Assembly: GCA_022539475.1 (NCBI GenBank)
Contig: VCMS01000120.1
Location: 228,043-292,042 of the forward strand
Direction of reading: 5' to 3'
From: Gracilaria domingensis
Taxonomy: Eukaryota > Rhodophyta > Florideophyceae > Gracilariales > Gracilariaceae
Length of the DNA stretch: 64,000 bases
The notes under the pieces were generated by a model. That model did no database searches and was not told the DNA's origin. It saw only the letters and a program-made list of their open reading frames with translations. Positions 60,498 through 64,000 of this stretch are shown here, piece after piece. How positions within the stretch are numbered: position 1 is the stretch's first letter; the number at the start of each line of letters is the position of its first letter. A program made the translations under genes and the position numbers.

Positions 60498-63400
60498 ATG
60501 GTCTACTACTGTACACATAAGAAGCGTGGGTGCCCCTTCGTTACTCGCCGAGGAGTCTTATCTCTTCAACAGCATGTCAACCATTGCCCGTTTCGTCTGA
60601 AAGCAGCGCTGGAAGACGACAATAGCCGGCCCATTCGGAGAAGCAAGCGTCTCAAGCTTTCCGCGCCCGCGCCCGCATCTTCCGAAACGGTCACTGCCCC
60701 TTGTCGCCTTCCGGAGCCTCCAGTGTCCGAGGACATCGTCGACCCCACTCCGTGCGCCCCTCCCATTCCGGACACTTCGCATTGTGTTTCTCCTTCCCCG
60801 GGTCCCGCGTCATTAGAGTGAGAACACGGAAGCAGTTCCCGCCCAGTGCCTTCTGAGGAGGCCCTTGGTGATTTGCATATGGATTATCTCACGGTTTGTC
60901 TGGCTTCAGTAGCTTCCAACCTTGGTCATCGTGAGGCGGACGAGCTAATTGGGCTACTTCGGGACCCGCGATTCTCGCAAAAGCGATTCAACGAGACCAT
61001 AACAAGTTCCAAGCGCTGTACAGAACTGAAGAACGCCATTTTCGAACGATACGCCTCAAAGGACGGTTTCAATCGCAGAACTGTCTCGCCAGAAGGATGT
61101 AAGTTCAGCGCCACCCTCTACACGAGAGACCCCGTTCAGACACTTGTGAAACAGCTCCAGTTGGCTAACAACGAAAACACATTCTTCCACCCTATACCTC
61201 AGACCCACTCCACGAAAATATCTCACCCCATGTCCGGCTCTCTCGCAAGAGACGCCACCTCAAAACTTAAGGAAATGGTCATGGGCTCTTTGGATAGTAG
61301 AATATTGTGGTACTCCCAAAAAATAAGTTACAGTGAATCTTTCGTAGGTCTTCTGCAGGTATACACCGATAAGTCTTCAACAACTCTAAAGCAAACATCG
61401 GTTACCGCCTATCCTCTTCACCTCATATTTCCCAACTTCTCCGACGAGCTTCGCCGTAAGTGTATCCGTGATGACCTCACAGTAGTGGCATACTTCCCTA
61501 CCACACTGATCGAGGTTTCCGCATCTGAAGCAGACGCAATGCCATTCGTTTCTAGCAAGTCTCTACGCGAGTCCAGGATGCAAATCCTTCAAGAATCTCT
61601 TCGTCAAGTCCTGGAGCCCATTCTAAATCTCACGCAGAAAGGTTTTCAGTTCATCGGCGAAGACAAACTAAGTCGAGTGTGCCATCCTCTGCTTGCAAGT
61701 TATTGTGCGGATATTCCTGAGGCTAAGGACATTCTGTCCATTCTTCATGGGACCGAAACAGAAAGCCCGTGTCATAGATGCAAAGCCCCTCGCTCATCTT
61801 TATGCAGTCCTATTCCCACCTCATTCAACGGAAGTTCTCAAAAGCACACGAAAAGCATCCGAAAGACATACACAGCTATCTTGCAACATGCACAAAACGA
61901 CGAGGCGGAAAGACGTCCACGTCGTGCGAGGGAGAGGAGATCTCAAGCGGATACTCTGATGCGTTCAAATTCCATATCTCTCATTCCTTCGTTCCTCGAA
62001 ACTTCCGTAAGCCTTGGAATGATCCCGGGATTGTCTCCATACAGTCTGTTCTCATTCGAACCATTACACAACTTGCATCTCGGCATCTCAAAGTTGATAA
62101 AAACGGCCACAATCGAGAGACTGCAGTCAGACACCCTGTGCACTACAATAGGAACATCTGCATCGCGTTCATTTCGAACGATACGCACCCAACTCCTCAA
62201 CCATGCAAACGCAATTCTAGCTGCCATAGAACGCGATTCTCCTGCCAAAGGTTTACATATCGATTTCTCCACGCAGGAGAAAGGCAAATCTTTGAATGGT
62301 ATCTTCACGAAAGACGGTCTCCGTGGAATGCTGGAGGCCAAAAACTACAAAGCACTTGACATGGTCTTTCCCTTCATAGGAGCATTCTTTGACATATGCT
62401 GTGGAGAACAGGACGTTGCCCCAATCACAACCGTTTTCTCTCAGTACTCGGACTTGCTCTCGACCTTATTCAGATACAATCGTGACCCGTATTGGACTGA
62501 AAGCTCTCTCCTGTGTCTTAGTTCGGAGATTGAAGCCTTCAAGCGTTCCGCAACAAAGACTCTGGCGGATTTTCATCCCTCCAGACTGGGAACTCTGAAG
62601 TTTCATCTTCTCGATCATCTCGTGGACGATATTCGCCGTCTGGGAAGTATCAAGTACTACGACGCAGGCATATACGAACATGCACACCTGCTATTTAAGA
62701 GACACTACAAAAAGACGTCCAGAAGAACAGCGACGGCTGTGGAGGAGACTATTCGCTCCATTGAGCACGGACATGTTAGAAAGCAATGGAGTGGCAATAC
62801 TCCTTACCAGCGTAATCCAGGTTTACCAGGAACTTCCACACAGCTTCCTCGGTTTGCAATGAGAGGGCGTTCTTTCACTTTACGAGCTCTTCAACATTGT
62901 GTTTCAAGTATGTCCAGTTCAAAAACATGGACTGCTGTTAGAGAAATGTTCTCAAGTACGGACACAAGGTCGATTTTTGATCAAATTGGTGAACAGGCCC
63001 TTCCTCCTTTCCTCAGTCTCGTGAAAGAAACACTGGATAAGCACTCTATTACATACTTCCCAGAAAAGACAAGGATAACTCTGGTGAATTCGGCCCTCGT
63101 GAAAGGCGGTTTCGTTCCGACTCTTGAACACTTCGATTCGTCTTCTAAGGCACTTAAGCTGGGACGACCCAAATACCCCATCATCCAACGTGTCTTTGCT
63201 TCTCCAGCATTTGGTCCGAGTAGAAAGCCAAAGTTTTCCACTGTATTGGTAAGCGGAGAAGATTCAGAGACTTGGGTTGCCCAGGTAGTCGCTCTGATTC
63301 GAATATCTCTCCTTGATTCTGCACTTACCGCACCAGAGGTGGCATTCGTCCGGTATTTCGAGGTTTTACCCCCCGCAACAAACATCGACCACATATTGAA

Positions 63401-63677
63401 ATGCATATCTTTACGGTGGGCTACAGACGATGAAAAGAACCACACTCTTCCGTTCCCTCGTCATTCCAAAGCGGAGACTATCGTAGAGTTAACTCCTTGG
63501 TACGGGATGGTTCCGGCTTCTGCACTACAGGGAACTGTCCATGTTGTTCGATCAAACTACCCTGCTCCACCTTTTTGTCCTCCACTTCAATGGTTTCAAC
63601 ACCGATTCTACATCAATCGATTCTATCATGATTCAGATGAAGGACCAACTGAGCACGTTGATCTTGTACAGCCTTAA
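60498..63677 (+). pseudogene. Transposase, Plavaka/CMC-like, copy 2 with one premature stop
   Basis: The ATG at 60498 and the protein match copy 1 nearly residue for residue. A single TGA at 60819-60821 replaces the CGA (Arg) of copy 1, about 107 codons in, between the zinc-finger/linker part and the catalytic core. The rest of the frame stays open to 63677, with the same core motifs as copy 1. The change is a C-to-T transition in a CpG. Substitutions elsewhere are few and mostly conservative. Translation from a later ATG could give a core without the finger. The gene ends within a few bases of the convergent second gene. Confidence 0.85.
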
Positions 63678-64000
63678 ACATTAAGGGCTCCATCCTCTAC
63701 ATGTTCACCTTGTGGTGCCTTTTCTTGTGATCCTGTGTTACTTCCGAAATCGTTCATGTCCATTTCCTTGAACTCCGTATCCCCTTCCTCGCATTCACCA
63801 ACGGAGCAATCGCTAATAGACCCCAATCTTCGGCTCACACTGTCAATAAAAAATTGTTCTTTCACAGTGAGGTAAAGTCTTCCGTTCGACGGCATTCGAT
63901 ATCCAAATGTAGCCTCTCTCATGTCATTACCAAGAACCTTAGTCCAATCTTCCGTTGTCGTTCCAAAATTATGAAACTCGCTGGAATTGGTCCTCAAGAC
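63674..64000 (-). CDS. Second transposon gene, C-terminus, copy 2 (partial)
   Basis: The frame is open to the window edge and gives SSEFHNFGTTTEDWTKVLGND, then MREATFGYRMPSNGRLYLTVKEQF and an acidic end. It keeps the C pair lost in copy 1 near 34229, so the frame is continuous where copy 1 is broken. Its stop overlaps the end of the transposase gene by four bases, while copy 1 stops slightly earlier because of a GGA-to-TGA change. Confidence 0.6.
   Translation of the reverse strand, partial: VLRTNSSEFHNFGTTTEDWTKVLGNDMREATFGYRMPSNGRLYLTVKEQFFIDSVSRRLGSISDCSVGECEEGDTEFKEMDMNDFGSNTGSQEKAPQGEHVEDGALNV

Larger units (their letters stand above)
58301..64000. mobile_element. DNA transposon copy 2 (Plavaka/CMC-like), right part outside the window
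   Basis: Nearly identical to 28938-34265. The total is 5700 bases against 5328, the difference being one extra 374-bp unit. It is inserted in the PDR pseudogene, and the PDR reading frame runs up to its left edge. It contains the subterminal GGGTCGTC(T/C) motifs, the hairpin cluster, the tandem units, the transposase with one nonsense change and the start of the convergent second gene. Confidence 0.88.

Noticed and set aside
1-64000. tRNA and rRNA genes
   Set aside because: Scanned for T-loop and conserved rRNA words by eye; nothing convincing was found. A covariance-model scan was not possible.

Overview
This window is eukaryotic nuclear DNA. It holds chromodomain-bearing Ty3/Gypsy retroelements, a Plavaka/CMC-like DNA transposase, SET and HAD-family genes, a full-size (PDR) ABC transporter relic and long single-exon reading frames. 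The host is repeat-rich and intron-poor. My best guess is a florideophyte red alga of the Chondrus type. An oomycete is the main alternative, because one Gypsy family here has the protein style I associate with oomycete retroelements. Sequence alone does not settle this. One undetermined base at 38659 shows it is a draft assembly. No rRNA, tRNA or CRISPR was recognised.

Layout. 1-7.2 kb: a decayed Ty3/Gypsy chromovirus on the minus strand (gag, protease, RT, RNase H, integrase, chromodomain). 7.9-10.4 kb: three small unrecognised host genes, one secreted. 10.5-12.6 kb: a non-coding segment bounded by inverted arrays of GTTTAAGC-type palindromes. 14.8-19.0 kb: two head-to-head paralogous membrane-protein genes. 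20.0-24.0 kb: a second, very decayed Gypsy family. 25.4-28.7 kb: an internally deleted relative of the first Gypsy. 28.94 kb onward: copy 1 of a DNA transposon with an intact transposase (30764-33943) and a convergent second gene (33955-36331) that is broken. 36.6-44.9 kb: an unusual cluster of chromatin and DNA-modification domains. 45.3-51 kb: host metabolic genes (a pair of T6P-phosphatase-like HAD proteins, a ketopantoate-reductase-like protein, an orphan C-terminal half of ribulose-phosphate epimerase, a coiled-coil protein) and a tandem set of fold-back repeats. 52-58.3 kb: a putative TM protein, an M20 peptidase, a small secreted protein and a PDR transporter pseudogene. 58.3 kb to the end: copy 2 of the DNA transposon, inserted into the PDR gene and running off the window.

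The most interesting part is 36.6-44.9 kb. Two gene blocks diverge from a 1.26-kb nested palindrome. The minus-strand block encodes a DPPF-type DNA amino-methyltransferase followed directly by a SET domain. The plus-strand block encodes a ParB-like protein followed directly by a 2-oxoglutarate/Fe(II)-oxygenase-like domain. Together they look like a DNA/histone writer module and a DNA-binding plus oxidation module lying next to a transposase. I infer that this is transposon cargo or a composite element with its own epigenetic machinery. Both blocks carry single-base frameshifts or stops, so this copy is either decayed or partly mis-sequenced. Copy 2 of the transposon, if followed beyond the window, would show whether the cluster belongs to the element.
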